Notes: generated from the sequence alone by a model not told the origin. A DNA stretch of 64,000 bases from Amphibacillus jilinensis Y1 (GCF_000306965.1 NZ_JH976440.1:119189-183188), one strand, 5' to 3'. Shown: positions 52,664 through 63,927, counted from the first letter of the stretch. Program-made: numbers and translations.

Positions 52664-52694
52664 ATCTTAAACCTTAAAGTACACTTTAAGGCAA
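52664..52694 (-). promoter_or_regulatory. MerR-type promoter and operator of the merR-reductase pair
   Basis: On the minus strand TTGCCT (52694-52689), a 19-base spacer and TAAGAT (52669-52664). The spacer region holds the palindrome CCTTAAAGTACACTTTAAGG (52672-52691). The long spacer is the mark of MerR-activated promoters, and the palindrome is close to the AdhR site CTTAAAG-N4-CTTTAAG. Confidence 0.75.
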
Positions 52695-52844
52695 GCATTA
52701 TTTTGAGTGACAGCTGTTAGCGTATGAACTACTGATTATCATTATAATGCCTATCATTGACCCTATTTAATTGGGCGCTGTGATAACTGGAGCTATATAT
52801 AGAGGCAACATCAGTCACTAACACCGTTTTTACTGAAATTGATA

Positions 52845-52876
52845 ACTCCCCCCTTAAGCCGGCTTAAGGGGGAGTT
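52845..52876 (+). terminator. Strong hairpin followed by T-run
   Basis: AACTCCCCC and TTAAGCC pair with GGCTTAAGGGGGAGTT, then TTGTT follows on plus. No plus-strand gene ends here, so it may be a leftover of a lost gene. Confidence 0.55.
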
Positions 52877-53011
52877 TTGTTGCAAAGTAGATAGGTTTTA
52901 AAACTTATGAACAAGTATTATTAGAGGATCCTTATTTAAGCTGCCAGTGATTTTGCATCTCTACATATCCTCTTTACCACATGGACCCTTACAAACTTAA
53001 GAATATAAGAA

Positions 53012-53047
53012 AAGCCTCTCAAGAGTTTATAAACTCTTGAGAGGCTT
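53012..53047 (-). terminator. Terminator of groES-groEL
   Basis: AAGCCTCTCAAGAGTTT pairs perfectly with AAACTCTTGAGAGGCTT, and TTTTCTT follows on the minus strand. Confidence 0.85.
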
Positions 53048-53123
53048 ATAGATTTTACTGGTCAATTATAAAAACCAGTCAAATTGTTCTCAACCCTATG
53101 ATGAAAAGGTTTTGGGGGACAGA

Positions 53124-54794
<1,671 letters not shown>

Positions 54795-54809
54795 TCAATC
54801 GATTCTTCA

Positions 54810-55094
54810 TTAACCAATAACAGCTAAAATGTCATCTTCACGAAGAATTAAGTATTCTTTACCTTCATATTTCAATTCAGTACCTGCATATTTAGCAAAT
54901 ACAACGGTATTTCCTTCTTCTACTTCTGGAGTGATTTTTGCTCCATTGTCAGCAACACGTCCAGAACCTACTGCTACCACCTTACCTTGTTGTGGCTTTT
55001 CCTTTGCAGAGTCCGGGAGTACAATCCCACTTGTTGTTTTTTCTTCTTGTTCAACGAGTTCAATAATGATACGATCACCTAATGGCTTTAGCAT
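54810..55094 (-). CDS. groES: Co-chaperonin GroES
   Basis: A 94-residue lid protein starting [20 protein letters not shown], with the mobile loop [19 protein letters not shown] and the C-terminal [12 protein letters not shown]. The frame is open further upstream, but TGGAGGAGG precedes the ATG at 55094. First gene of the groESL operon. Confidence 0.97.
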   Translation of the reverse strand: MLKPLGDRIIIELVEQEEKTTSGIVLPDSAKEKPQQGKVVAVGSGRVADNGAKITPEVEEGNTVVFAKYAGTELKYEGKEYLILREDDILAVIG

Positions 55095-55141
55095 TATAAA
55101 ACCTCCTCCATTTATTATAAAATTTTTAGTAAGTGACTTTA

Positions 55142-55168
55142 TTAGCACTCGTTTGCGAAGAGTGCTAA
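55142..55168. promoter_or_regulatory. CIRCE element (HrcA operator)
   Basis: TTAGCACTC, nine bases, GAGTGCTAA: the perfect consensus inverted repeat bound by HrcA, 48 bases before the groES start. Confidence 0.97.
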
Positions 55169-55178
55169 CACAATTATT

Positions 55179-55207
55179 ATAATAATGAATTCATTGTTAT
55201 TTTGCAA
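55179..55207 (-). promoter_or_regulatory. groES promoter
   Basis: On the minus strand TTGCAA (55207-55202), 17 bases, TATTAT (55184-55179), just upstream of CIRCE, so the operator lies at the transcription start. Confidence 0.7.
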
Positions 55208-55326
55208 GTCTTGTGATTATTTTTTTTGAAAAAATATCAACGTCAAATGTCAATATTTAATTCTATTCTAGGTTTGTGGTAAAATACGTTTATTGGTGTT
55301 TTTTATTGAAAAGGGGGTAAGCTTCT

Positions 55327-56034
55327 ATGCTGAAGCGTTATATTGGGATTATTCTGATCTATGTTTTCGCTCAACTATCTATCTTTCCCGTAGCTCGTTG
55401 GCTAAACAGATTTGATTTATCTCCTAATGAGTTTAACAATATTTTATTAGGGTGGCAGATCACTGGCTTTATTTTAGCACTAATTTTCACCTTGCTTTTA
55501 TTAAGAAAAGAAAAAGATTTACCACGCGATCCTGAGCAGGCAAGTCCTGTCATGACGGTTGTTTGGTCTATCCTTGGTCTTGCCATGGCCCTATTTGGAC
55601 AATTTATTGCAAATATCATTCAAATAACATTGTTTGGTGTCGATCAACAATCACAAAATACAGTAGAGATAATGGAAGTTGCACGAGCTTTCCCACTTTT
55701 CATTTTAATTATTGCTGTGGTTGGACCTGTTTTAGAGGAAATAATTTTTCGAAAAATTATTTTTGGGGAACTTTATAAGCGTAGTAACTTTTGGATCGCC
55801 GGGGTTATTTCCGGTTTGATCTTTGCAGTGATCCATAATGACTTTACTCATTTACTCGTCTATTTCGTTATGAGCTTTGTGTTTGCATTTGTTTATGTAC
55901 AATCAAAACGTATTATCGTTCCGATTGCTGCCCATGTACTTATGAATACTTTCGTAGTCATCGTGCAGCTATTTAATCCTGTAGAAATGGAGCAAATAAT
56001 TGAACAAGTTCAAATGATTGTTATTGGAGGCTAA
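55327..56034 (+). CDS. ydiL: CPBP-family intramembrane protease, YdiL-like
   Basis: A 235-residue membrane protein with about six to eight helices and the CPBP/Abi motifs EEIIFRKIIFGEL (Glu-Glu and Arg), FAVIHND (His) and HVLMNT (His, Asn). These form the active site of CAAX-type prenyl proteases and bacteriocin-immunity relatives. It is divergent from groES, the same place as in B. subtilis. Substrate unknown. Confidence 0.88.
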   Translation: MLKRYIGIILIYVFAQLSIFPVARWLNRFDLSPNEFNNILLGWQITGFILALIFTLLLLRKEKDLPRDPEQASPVMTVVWSILGLAMALFGQFIANIIQITLFGVDQQSQNTVEIMEVARAFPLFILIIAVVGPVLEEIIFRKIIFGELYKRSNFWIAGVISGLIFAVIHNDFTHLLVYFVMSFVFAFVYVQSKRIIVPIAAHVLMNTFVVIVQLFNPVEMEQIIEQVQMIVIGG

Positions 56035-56043
56035 GAGCAACTT

Positions 56044-56253
56044 ATGCGTATTTCACCGTTATTAAATGCCGTTGTATATGGCATTGTTGGCGCGATATTT
56101 ATTTATTTCGCTTATCAATCGATAGATGATGATGTCTTGAATCCGATTACCATTCTGTTAACTGCTGTTGCAGCATTGCAGTTTGGTGTCGCTATTCGCC
56201 TAATACATTTACATATACGAATTAAGCGAAAACAGAAACAAAATAAGAAATAA
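56044..56253 (+). CDS. ydiK: Small membrane protein YdiK
   Basis: A 69-residue protein with two membrane segments (about 5-24 and 34-56) and a strongly basic tail (HIRIKRKQKQNKK). It follows ydiL by 9 bases; gene order and sequence style match B. subtilis ydiK. Function unknown. Confidence 0.8.
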   Translation: MRISPLLNAVVYGIVGAIFIYFAYQSIDDDVLNPITILLTAVAALQFGVAIRLIHLHIRIKRKQKQNKK

Positions 56254-56291
56254 GAAAAAGGAATTCAGTTAATACTGGATTCCTTTTTCTT
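56251..56291 (+). terminator. Terminator of ydiL-ydiK
   Basis: AAGAAAAAGGAATTCAG pairs with CTGGATTCCTTTTTCTT. Confidence 0.75.
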
Positions 56292-56474
56292 ATCCTGATA
56301 AACGCAAAGGGGGAAGGTAAAAGAATATATATGAACAAAGGCTTCGGACGAGAAAACGGGCGAAATTACGCTGATCATAAAATTGATGTGAAACTAGCCT
56401 TTGGATATCTGAAGGCTAATTTAGGTTTCACTCCTCAAATAGAAAAATACAGCTTAACAAAGTTATTAATAAAA

Positions 56475-56518
56475 AGAAGTTCCATGCAATATGCATTTGC
56501 TTGGAACTTCTTTCTTTT
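56475..56518 (-). terminator. Terminator of rex (probably bidirectional)
   Basis: AAAGAAGTTCCA pairs with TGGAACTTCTTT, with TGCAA/TTGCT extending the stem. It lies between convergent transcription units; the 56254-56550 gap holds no other feature. Confidence 0.7.
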
Positions 56519-56550
56519 CTATTTGCGGCTAGTTATGTCCTAGCGCTCTT

Positions 56551-57189
56551 TTATCCTTCTTCCATTGGATAATGCTTCATAAAGTACACAAGTGATTGTA
56601 ACTCGACAGCTAAATCAATGTGATGGACACGCACTTGTTCAGGCACAGTGATACGGGCAGGTGTAAAGTTTAAAATCCCTGTTACCCCTGATTTTACAAG
56701 TTGCTCGGCAATCGGTTGAGCGACTGAGCCCGGTACAGTTAAAATGGCTGCTTGCACATCTTTTAAGCGCGCTTCTAGCTCATCGATATGAAAAACCTCT
56801 ACACCTCCGATCGTCTCACCTACCTTACTTTGATCTGCCTCAAATGCCATTTCAATTTTTGTATTATTATTTTTAGTGAAATTATAATGTAAGAAAGCTG
56901 TTCCTAAATTTCCAACACCGATTAAGGCGACACTTGTCGTTTCATCTTGATCTAATGTTTTACGGAAAAATCCTAAAAGATATTCAACATTATAACCATA
57001 TCCTTTTTTTCCCAGTGCCCCGAAATATGAAAAATCACGACGAATCGTCGCTGAATCAACCTTGACGGCATCACTTAATTCTTTTGAGGACACGCGACTC
57101 TTCCCTTGCAAATGTAAATTGTTTAAAAACCGATAATATAACGGTAGTCGTTTTGCTGTAGCTTGTGGAATTTTATTTTGTCCTGCCAT
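56551..57189 (-). CDS. rex: Redox-sensing transcriptional repressor Rex
   Basis: A 212-residue repressor: N-terminal winged helix ([24 protein letters not shown]), then a Rossmann domain with [16 protein letters not shown] that reads the NADH/NAD ratio. Full length, with the swapped C-terminal helix ([13 protein letters not shown]). It represses fermentation and anaerobic respiration genes when NAD is oxidised. The secreted reductase in this window has a Rex-like site upstream. Divergent from ydiF. Confidence 0.95.
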   Translation of the reverse strand: MAGQNKIPQATAKRLPLYYRFLNNLHLQGKSRVSSKELSDAVKVDSATIRRDFSYFGALGKKGYGYNVEYLLGFFRKTLDQDETTSVALIGVGNLGTAFLHYNFTKNNNTKIEMAFEADQSKVGETIGGVEVFHIDELEARLKDVQAAILTVPGSVAQPIAEQLVKSGVTGILNFTPARITVPEQVRVHHIDLAVELQSLVYFMKHYPMEEG

Positions 57190-57483
57190 TCTTTATTCTC
57201 CTCTTTTCATAAAATTATATCTTTATCAACGCTTACGTATGTAGGGTGCTGTTTGGTTATTAATACTAGTGTACCAAATTAACTGTTTTCTGTCTTTTTT
57301 ATCCGATTAGAATTTATCACTTTTGTATGCAGGTATAAACCGAACGGTGATCGCGGGCTAAGTTCCCAATTTAATTTAAAATTTCTTTACTTAGTATAAA
57401 CAATTTTACCATAAACCTATACTGATTTGCTTGCTTGTCTCTTTACGAATAAGATACACTGATAAAGATGAGGTGAAAAGAAG

Positions 57484-59406
57484 ATGATAGTCATGCAAGT
57501 TAATCAATTAGTTAAACGTTTTGGCTCGCAAACGATCTTAGAAAATATAAAACTTGAAATAAAAAATCAAGATCGCATTGCGATTGTTGGAAGAAATGGT
57601 GCGGGAAAATCGACTTTATTAAAAATCATTTCTGGCACCCTTTCTTACGATGAAGGGGAAATTCATCGTCCTAAAGAAACTTCTCTTGGATATTTGGATC
57701 AACATACTGGATTAGAGTCTGACAACTCCATTTGGCAAGAGATGTTAACTGTATTTACTGATCTCATTGAAGAAGAAAAAGTATTACGGAAAATGGAAGC
57801 ACAAATGGGGGATCCAGATTTACTTGCAAATACGGAACGTTATAATCAGCTGCTCAATCAATACGATCAACGCCAAATCACATTTAAAGCCAAGGGTGGT
57901 TACCAATATGAATCAGATATTCGCAGCGTCTTAAATGGATTAAATTTCTCTAACTTCGATTTAAACACGACGATTAATGAATTGAGTGGCGGGCAAAAAA
58001 CCAGACTTGCACTTGGTAAACTGCTACTCGCTAAACCCGATCTGTTAATATTAGACGAGCCGACAAACCACCTAGATATAGAAACCCTAACATGGCTTGA
58101 AAATTTCTTAAATAATTATAGCGGTGCCGTCGTGATCGTCTCACATGATCGCTATTTCTTAGATAAAACGGTTAATATTATCTATGAAATTTCAAGACAA
58201 CAGTCAAAGAAATATCTTGGTAACTATTCAAAGTTTCTAGAACAAAAAGCATTGGATTACGAACGTGAGCTTAAGGCTTTTGAGAAGCAACAAACAGAAA
58301 TCAAAAAACTTGAAGATTTTGTTCAACGTAATTTGGTTAGAGCCTCAACAACAAAACGTGCACAAAGTCGACGGAAACAACTTGAGAAAATCGAGCGTAT
58401 TGATAAACCAAAAGGTGATGAGGCCTCTGCTTCTTTTTCCTTTACGATTAATCGCCGTAGTGGTAATGACGTTCTTAAAATAAAGCAGTTAGCTTATCGT
58501 TACCCTAATGAGAAGGATTTTGTCTTCTCAAACCTTAACTTTAATGTAAATCGTGGTGATCGCATTGCGCTTGTGGGACAAAATGGTGTAGGAAAAACGA
58601 CATTATTAAAAACGATTATTGGTGATTATCAAGTAACCGATGGCACCATTGAAATCGGCTCAAATGTGGAAATAGGTTACTACGACCAAGAACAAGCAAA
58701 GCTTACCTCGAATAAATCGGTCTTAATGGAATTATGGGATGATTATCCACACATGAATGAAAAAGATATTCGAACGATTCTAGGGAATTTCCTTTTTTCT
58801 GGTGAAGATGTTTTAAAGACCGTCTCCACCTTGAGTGGTGGCGAGAAAGCACGATTAGCACTCGCTAAGCTGATGCTTTTAAATGCAAATCTGTTAATCC
58901 TTGATGAACCAACAAACCATTTAGATCTTGATAGTAAAGAAATTTTAGAAGCAGCCTTGATTGATTATCCTGGTACCATTATATTTGTTTCACATGATCG
59001 CTATTTTATCAATGAAATTGCTACACAAGTGATTGAACAACAGCATCAAGACGCCATGATTTACTTAGGTGATTATGATTATTATATTGAAAAGAAACAG
59101 GAAATGAAGGAATTACAGGCACTTGAACAAGAAACAAAGGTTGAAGTTAGTGAAACACGAGCTAGATTAAGCTTTCAAGAGGATAAACAAAAGAAACAGC
59201 TTGAGCGTAAACGGATCAGAAGGATTGAAGAAATTGAACAAGTCATTGAAACATTAGAGGAAAAGGTAGTGGAAAATGAAGCGTTACTCTGCCAACCAGA
59301 TGTGTTTCAGGATCATGAAAAAGCACTTGAGTTAACTGAAGCGAATCAACAATTAAGTAAAAAGATTGATAAATTACTAGAGGAGTGGGAGTCATTACAA
59401 GCGTAA
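57484..59406 (+). CDS. ydiF: ABC-F family ATPase, YdiF-like
   Basis: A 640-residue soluble protein with two ABC domains (Walker A GRNGAGKST and GQNGVGKTT; signatures LSGGQKTRLALGK and LSGGEKARLALAK), the charged ABC-F linker (about 240-310) and a C-terminal coiled coil (about 540-640). ABC-F proteins act on the ribosome, resolving stalls or protecting from antibiotics, and do not transport. The position next to rex is conserved in Bacillaceae. The ATG at 57484, or at 57493, follows GAGGTG. Confidence 0.92.
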   Translation: MIVMQVNQLVKRFGSQTILENIKLEIKNQDRIAIVGRNGAGKSTLLKIISGTLSYDEGEIHRPKETSLGYLDQHTGLESDNSIWQEMLTVFTDLIEEEKVLRKMEAQMGDPDLLANTERYNQLLNQYDQRQITFKAKGGYQYESDIRSVLNGLNFSNFDLNTTINELSGGQKTRLALGKLLLAKPDLLILDEPTNHLDIETLTWLENFLNNYSGAVVIVSHDRYFLDKTVNIIYEISRQQSKKYLGNYSKFLEQKALDYERELKAFEKQQTEIKKLEDFVQRNLVRASTTKRAQSRRKQLEKIERIDKPKGDEASASFSFTINRRSGNDVLKIKQLAYRYPNEKDFVFSNLNFNVNRGDRIALVGQNGVGKTTLLKTIIGDYQVTDGTIEIGSNVEIGYYDQEQAKLTSNKSVLMELWDDYPHMNEKDIRTILGNFLFSGEDVLKTVSTLSGGEKARLALAKLMLLNANLLILDEPTNHLDLDSKEILEAALIDYPGTIIFVSHDRYFINEIATQVIEQQHQDAMIYLGDYDYYIEKKQEMKELQALEQETKVEVSETRARLSFQEDKQKKQLERKRIRRIEEIEQVIETLEEKVVENEALLCQPDVFQDHEKALELTEANQQLSKKIDKLLEEWESLQA

Positions 59407-59492
59407 CTCTTGAGATTCGTTTGCTTATAGTCAGTTGTAAGCAGATTGCTTTTAAACAAGGTTGAAGCTATTGATAACTTATCCTATTCATT

Positions 59493-59540
59493 AAACGGTG
59501 TAAGTAAGAGGGGATATTTTCTCTTACTGCACCGTTTTTC
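59493..59540 (+). terminator. Terminator of ydiF
   Basis: AAACGGTG and AGTAAGAG pair with CTCTTACT and ACCGTTT, followed by TTTC. Confidence 0.85.
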
Positions 59541-59551
59541 AAACCCATAAG

Positions 59552-59633
59552 TTATACACAGGAAAAACAGCCTTTTTTCAGTTATCAACCGACTTATACA
59601 CATTATCCACAACAAAAAGTGGAGTTATGCACA
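59552..59633 (+). promoter_or_regulatory. DnaA-box cluster next to tsaD
   Basis: Four 9-mers fit TTATNCACA in the same orientation: TTATACACA (59552 and 59594), TTATCCACA (59603) and TTATGCACA (59625). Near-matches (TTACCCACA, TTATCAACA) follow. I recall that B. subtilis has a DnaA-binding cluster beside gcp (tsaD), so this may be a conserved site that titrates DnaA near the origin. Confidence 0.75.
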
Positions 59634-59675
59634 GTTTTTGTACACAAGTAAAAGGTTTTAATCACAACAAATGAA

Positions 59676-59715
59676 AAAGTTACCCACATTTATCAACAGT
59701 TCTGTGGGTAACTTT
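59676..59715 (-). terminator. Terminator of the thiL-tsaE-tsaB-rimI-tsaD operon
   Basis: AAAGTTACCCACA pairs perfectly with TGTGGGTAACTTT around 14 bases, and TTTTTC follows on the minus strand. Its stem is built from DnaA-box-like sequence. Confidence 0.8.
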
Positions 59716-59716
59716 C

Positions 59717-60748
59717 TTATCGTTGACTATACATTTCTAAGTCCAAACCTGGATTAGCATTTAAATCCCAACCTGCACGTTGCCCTTTTTGATAAGCAAT
59801 CATGGCCGCTGCACCAATCATGGCTGCATTATCTGTACAAAATGATAATGGGGGCACCGATAAACGCATCGGTTGATCTGCAAACTTATTGGTTAATGCA
59901 TCTCTTAATCCCCTATTAGCAGCTACCCCACCTGCAACAATCACTTGTTTAACTTGGTGTACTTTTGCTGCTCGATATGTCTTTTCTACTAACACATCAA
60001 CAACACTTGCTTGAAAGCTAGCAGCGATATCCTCTTTATTTAAGGTCACACCTTTTTGTTTAGCATTATGCAATGTATTAATCACAGCTGATTTTAGTCC
60101 ACTAAAACTAAAATCAAAGGACCCTTCCTCTAACCATGCTCTTGGAAAATCAAGTATATCGTCACCTTGCTGTGCTAATCGATCGATTTCCGGCCCCCCA
60201 GGATAAGGAAGCTTCATCGTACGTGCAACTTTATCATAAGCTTCACCAGCTGCATCATCTCTTGTTTCTCCAATGACCTCAAAATCACCGTGTTCTCGCA
60301 TTAAAATCAGTTCAGTATGTCCTCCAGATACGACTAATGCTAATAATGGAAACTCAAATTCGTCTTGAAGGCGATTGGCATAAACATGTCCTGCAATATG
60401 ATGAACGCCTATTAATGGCTTTTGATTTGCAAAGGCTAGTGCTTTAGCTGTACTAACACCTACGAGTAAAGCACCTACTAAACCAGGGCCTTCTGTAACT
60501 GCAATTGCATCGACCTCTTCAATTGAAAGGCCAGCTTCTTTAAAAACATCTTCTAACACAATGGTGATTTGTTCAACATGGTGTCTTGACGCAACTTCTG
60601 GGACAACCCCACCAAAGCGTTTATGACTTTCAATTTGCGAAGCCACTACGTTCGCAACAACTTGCTTTCCATCTTTAATAATTGCGGCTGCTGTTTCATC
60701 ACAGCTTGTTTCAATTGCTAAAATATATGTTCCTCTCTCTTCACTCAT
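59717..60748 (-). CDS. tsaD: tRNA N6-threonylcarbamoyladenosine synthase, TsaD
   Basis: A 343-residue ASKHA-fold enzyme: [15 protein letters not shown] at the start, the metal-binding [10 protein letters not shown] motif, [11 protein letters not shown] and [12 protein letters not shown]. With TsaB and TsaE it transfers the threonylcarbamoyl group to A37 of ANN-decoding tRNAs. ATG at 60748 overlaps the rimI stop (ATGA), so translation is coupled. Confidence 0.97.
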   Translation of the reverse strand: MSEERGTYILAIETSCDETAAAIIKDGKQVVANVVASQIESHKRFGGVVPEVASRHHVEQITIVLEDVFKEAGLSIEEVDAIAVTEGPGLVGALLVGVSTAKALAFANQKPLIGVHHIAGHVYANRLQDEFEFPLLALVVSGGHTELILMREHGDFEVIGETRDDAAGEAYDKVARTMKLPYPGGPEIDRLAQQGDDILDFPRAWLEEGSFDFSFSGLKSAVINTLHNAKQKGVTLNKEDIAASFQASVVDVLVEKTYRAAKVHQVKQVIVAGGVAANRGLRDALTNKFADQPMRLSVPPLSFCTDNAAMIGAAAMIAYQKGQRAGWDLNANPGLDLEMYSQR

Positions 60749-61191
60749 AATTTCACCCACATCACAATCGCATCTTCATTATTATCGGTATAATAATTCT
60801 TCCGTATACCAGCTTTTTCTAAGCCAAACCTTTCATATAAGGCTTGTGCGGCTTTATTTGTTTTCCTAACTTCGAGCGATAGGCTCTTTGCTCCATTGAG
60901 CATCGCCTTACTCAACATGTATTGAAACAACATTTTCCCATAACCTTGCCCACGATAAATAGGGTCAATCGCTATATTCGTTACTTGCGCTTCATCTAAT
61001 ACGAGCCAGACCCCACAAAAGCCAATAATCTGATAACAATTTTCAATCACAAAATAATGAGCAAAATGATTCTCAAATAATTCTTTACGATATAAAACTT
61101 TTGACCATGGGGTTTGAAACGACTTCTTTTCTATCTGTGTAACTTGATCTAAATCATCAAGTTCCATCGGTCGAATATTAACATCCTTCAT
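60745..61191 (-). CDS. rimI: Ribosomal-protein-alanine N-acetyltransferase RimI
   Basis: A 148-residue GNAT acetyltransferase with the acetyl-CoA motif [15 protein letters not shown] and [19 protein letters not shown]. It acetylates the N-terminus of ribosomal protein S18 in its well-studied relatives. It lies between tsaB (1 base upstream) and tsaD, overlapping the latter by 4 bases, the standard Bacillales order. Confidence 0.93.
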   Translation of the reverse strand: MKDVNIRPMELDDLDQVTQIEKKSFQTPWSKVLYRKELFENHFAHYFVIENCYQIIGFCGVWLVLDEAQVTNIAIDPIYRGQGYGKMLFQYMLSKAMLNGAKSLSLEVRKTNKAAQALYERFGLEKAGIRKNYYTDNNEDAIVMWVKL

Positions 61192-61192
61192 C

Positions 61193-61876
61193 TTACTCTC
61201 CTTCTTGAGCAGCTAGCCATTTAGCCTCTGCTTCAACTAGCCTTAAATAGTTTGGTGTAAGTTGATGAACCTGATCACCTTGTCGGTCTTTACCGGCAAT
61301 CGCCAATAACCCAGGTCTTGATATGTGGAAACCATCTGGTAACCATTGTGGTTGTGTAAGGGCACTTTCAATTAACATTTGGTACTTTGACAAATCTGGG
61401 CTTACAAAAATAATGGGTTTTTCAATGGTTTTTAGCTGATTTAGCCAGTCTTCCATTAATATATTCTGTTCTTCGATAACCGCTTCGCCATCAGCATTAA
61501 ACAAGCCGGTGTAAACTAAACCTCTGCGGGCATCAAAAAACGGACAAACCAGCTGTTGCAATGGCTTAGTTGATAATGATAAAGCCTCTAAACTGGAGAT
61601 ACCCACAATCGGAATGCTCAAACTCCAAGCCATTGTTTTAGCAACAGATAAGCCAATTCTTACGCCGGTATAAGAACCAGGGCCCTTTGCTACAACAATT
61701 TTAGTTAATGTCTTCGGCTCAACATTAGCATCTTTCATCAGTTGAGCTATTGCCGGCATTAAACGAGTAGAATGTTTATTCTTATTAATTGATACATATT
61801 CTGCAATCACCTGATCATCCTGATACAAAGCAATGCCCATTGCATCATTTGACGTGTCAATCGCTAAAATGGTCAT
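61193..61876 (-). CDS. tsaB: TsaB, partner of TsaD in t6A synthesis
   Basis: A 227-residue ASKHA-fold protein without the metal-binding residues of TsaD: ILAIDTSNDAMGIALY at the start and KGPGSYTGVRIGLSVAKT. It forms a heterodimer with TsaD and is needed for its activity. Overlaps tsaE by 4 bases. Confidence 0.95.
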   Translation of the reverse strand: MTILAIDTSNDAMGIALYQDDQVIAEYVSINKNKHSTRLMPAIAQLMKDANVEPKTLTKIVVAKGPGSYTGVRIGLSVAKTMAWSLSIPIVGISSLEALSLSTKPLQQLVCPFFDARRGLVYTGLFNADGEAVIEEQNILMEDWLNQLKTIEKPIIFVSPDLSKYQMLIESALTQPQWLPDGFHISRPGLLAIAGKDRQGDQVHQLTPNYLRLVEAEAKWLAAQEGE

Positions 61877-62328
61877 CTGGCTAACTCCTCACATACATAT
61901 TCAAAATATGCTCCCTTGGGTTCAAAAATAAGCACTCGCTCATTATCCCCCTCCGTTTTTATCATAATATCTAGTCGCTCTTCGGGTAAATAATCTTCAA
62001 TAAATTGAGGCCATTCTACTACTGAAAGACCTTCACCATTAAAATATTCATCAAATCCAATATCTTCAGCTGTTTCTTCCAATCGATAGGCATCCATATG
62101 ATACAGTGGCATTTCTCCTTGATAACTCTTGACAATAGTAAACGTCGGGCTATTTATTGTCCGTTTGACACCAAGTCCAATCCCTATTCCTTTTGTGAAA
62201 GTTGTTTTACCTGCGCCTAAATCCCCTGTGAGCGTGAGCACATCGTTTGGACGCAAAAGCAGTGCTAGCTTTTTAGCTAATTGCTGTGTTTCTAATGCTG
62301 TATATGTTCGGTATGTTTTACTTTTCAT
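61873..62328 (-). CDS. tsaE: TsaE, ATPase of the t6A complex
   Basis: A 151-residue P-loop protein: LTLTGDLGAGKTTFTKG (Walker A), NSPTFTIVKSYQG (switch) and HMDAYRLEE. It binds the TsaB-TsaD dimer and resets it after each round. The start is one of two adjacent ATGs (62331 or 62328), with AGGTGA before them. Starts a few bases after thiL. Confidence 0.93.
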   Translation of the reverse strand: MKSKTYRTYTALETQQLAKKLALLLRPNDVLTLTGDLGAGKTTFTKGIGIGLGVKRTINSPTFTIVKSYQGEMPLYHMDAYRLEETAEDIGFDEYFNGEGLSVVEWPQFIEDYLPEERLDIMIKTEGDNERVLIFEPKGAYFEYVCEELAR

Positions 62329-62336
62329 CATATCAC

Positions 62337-63308
62337 CTAATTTCGATGGACGTAACCACTTGAATGCAGTTGTTGATATCCATTTTGTCTTTTTATGTAC
62401 ACCTGACCCTTGTGATTTGCTTCATCTTTGACTGTACCTATTTGTGTAACTGACGTGTTGGTTTCTTTAGCTATCTGCTTCACCACTTGCCAATATTCAG
62501 GTGCGACTGCCCCGATCAATTCAAAATCTTCTCCACCATTCAACATATAGTTCATTTGTGCATTTTTCGGCAATTGTTTAATTGGGTCAGAAAGTGGAAT
62601 AGCATGCGCTTCAATGTATACGGTAAGCTTGGAAGCCTCTGCAAGTTCATTTGCCTCACTTGCTATTCCGTCGCTAACATCATTAAGTGCCACACGCGGT
62701 AAATTAAGCAAACCTCGTGCAAAGTCTACACGTGGTGTTGGCATACGATGTCTTTTAATTAAATATTCTGTTTCTCCTATTGCTTTGTTTTCTCCTTGTA
62801 AAATCGATAAACCTGCTGCTGAATCACCAAGTGTGCCTGTTACAAATAGAACATCCTTATCTCGCATATTGTGACGATAGCGTGCCTTACCTTGTTCAAC
62901 AGCACCATTTATAGTAACAGTTAAAACAAATTGCTGACCAGAAACAGTGTCACCACCAATAAGATCAACCTTAAACACTTTAGCAATCGTATCCAAACCG
63001 CGATAGACCTCTTTTAAATCCTCATCACTCCAACCAGTTGGTACTACAATCGAAATTAAATAAGAGATAGGCTCGGCTCCCATAGCGGCCATGTCACTGA
63101 GATTAGCTGCTAATAATCGATAACCAATATGAAATGGCTCCATAGTTTCTCGAGTAAAATGAACATTTTCAACAAACGTATCGACGGCGACAACAACATC
63201 ACGATAGGCCTCACGAAATACCGCAGCATCATCACCTACACCTTTAATAATTTGTCGATTTCGGTAAACTGGTTGTTTAATTGATTGTATAAATTTAAAC
63301 TCATCCAT
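62337..63308 (-). CDS. thiL: Thiamine-monophosphate kinase ThiL
   Basis: A 323-residue enzyme of the PurM/ThiL fold: GVGDDAAVF near the N-terminus binds the Mg-nucleotide, then VDTFVENVHF, LAANLSDMAAMGA, LIGGDTVSG, and ALNDVSDGIASEA with NGGEDFELI. It phosphorylates thiamine phosphate to the active coenzyme TPP. First gene of the operon thiL-tsaE-tsaB-rimI-tsaD, the usual order in Bacillus. Confidence 0.95.
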   Translation of the reverse strand: MDEFKFIQSIKQPVYRNRQIIKGVGDDAAVFREAYRDVVVAVDTFVENVHFTRETMEPFHIGYRLLAANLSDMAAMGAEPISYLISIVVPTGWSDEDLKEVYRGLDTIAKVFKVDLIGGDTVSGQQFVLTVTINGAVEQGKARYRHNMRDKDVLFVTGTLGDSAAGLSILQGENKAIGETEYLIKRHRMPTPRVDFARGLLNLPRVALNDVSDGIASEANELAEASKLTVYIEAHAIPLSDPIKQLPKNAQMNYMLNGGEDFELIGAVAPEYWQVVKQIAKETNTSVTQIGTVKDEANHKGQVYIKRQNGYQQLHSSGYVHRN

Positions 63309-63607
63309 CTGCTTAAACTCCCCTTATCATACTAATCCTATCATAGCAAAGATTTAAAAATAAATCGAAACAAATTGTCCTTTTAAAAGAATACAGTTAA
63401 ACAGGTCTTGAGCTATTATTAAGCATTAATTAATTATTCAACTTTCTCACCTGTGCGTCTATATTCAAAGTCGCTTATATTTAATATGAAGTTTACCCTT
63501 ATGTTATCGTATCGTAGCTGAACTTAAAATTCAGATGTATATAAGGTGAAAAATCATTAAGGTAAAACTGAACGTAATCGTCCGTTATTTATGATAAAAC
63601 AATAAAA
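63309..63607. other. Gap upstream of thiL
   Basis: AT-rich, no gene seen. A short stretch (about 63567-63596, CGTCCGTTA, TTTATGATAAAA) faintly resembles the right end of the interspersed repeat, but too little is left to call it. No TPP riboswitch signature is visible. Confidence 0.4.
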
Positions 63608-63649
63608 AAACTATACTTTATTTCCATTGTTGGAAATACAATATAGTTT
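63608..63649 (-). terminator. Terminator of the rRNA-tRNA operon
   Basis: On the minus strand AAACTATATTGTATTTCC pairs (two mismatches) with GGAAATAAAGTATAGTTT, followed by a T-run. Confidence 0.8.
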
Positions 63650-63667
63650 AGCTAACTAATAGTATAA

Positions 63668-63744
63668 TGGCGGTCCGGACGGGACTCGAACCCGCGACCT
63701 CCTGCGTGACAGGCAGGCATTCTAACCAACTGAACTACCGGACC
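63668..63744 (-). tRNA. tRNA-Asp (anticodon GTC)
   Basis: A 77-base tRNA with encoded CCA. The acceptor GGTCCGG pairs with CCGGACC, with G as discriminator. The anticodon loop is CTGTCAC with GTC, and the T-arm is GCGGGTTCGAGTCCCGT. It is the last gene of the rRNA operon on the minus strand. Confidence 0.96.
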
Positions 63745-63850
63745 GTATTGTTCAAAATGTAGTAGCAGCATCAAACGTCATTTAGTTTCACTTTGGCAGT
63801 AGAAAATAATTTGCTTCATTCTCGTTATTTGATGTTGTTAAAAAATAATT

Positions 63851-63927
<77 letters not shown>

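Larger units (their letters stand above)
52695..53123. other. Gap between the merR promoter and groEL
   Basis: No gene. It holds two strong hairpins (listed separately) and otherwise AT-rich sequence. Confidence 0.5.

Noticed and set aside
56331..56543. A 70-codon plus-strand frame after ydiK
   Set aside because: It runs through the rex terminator hairpin, has no family resemblance and poor coding character.
63309..63607. TPP riboswitch upstream of thiL
   Set aside because: The conserved CTGAGA and ACCTGATCTGG-type motifs are not present.
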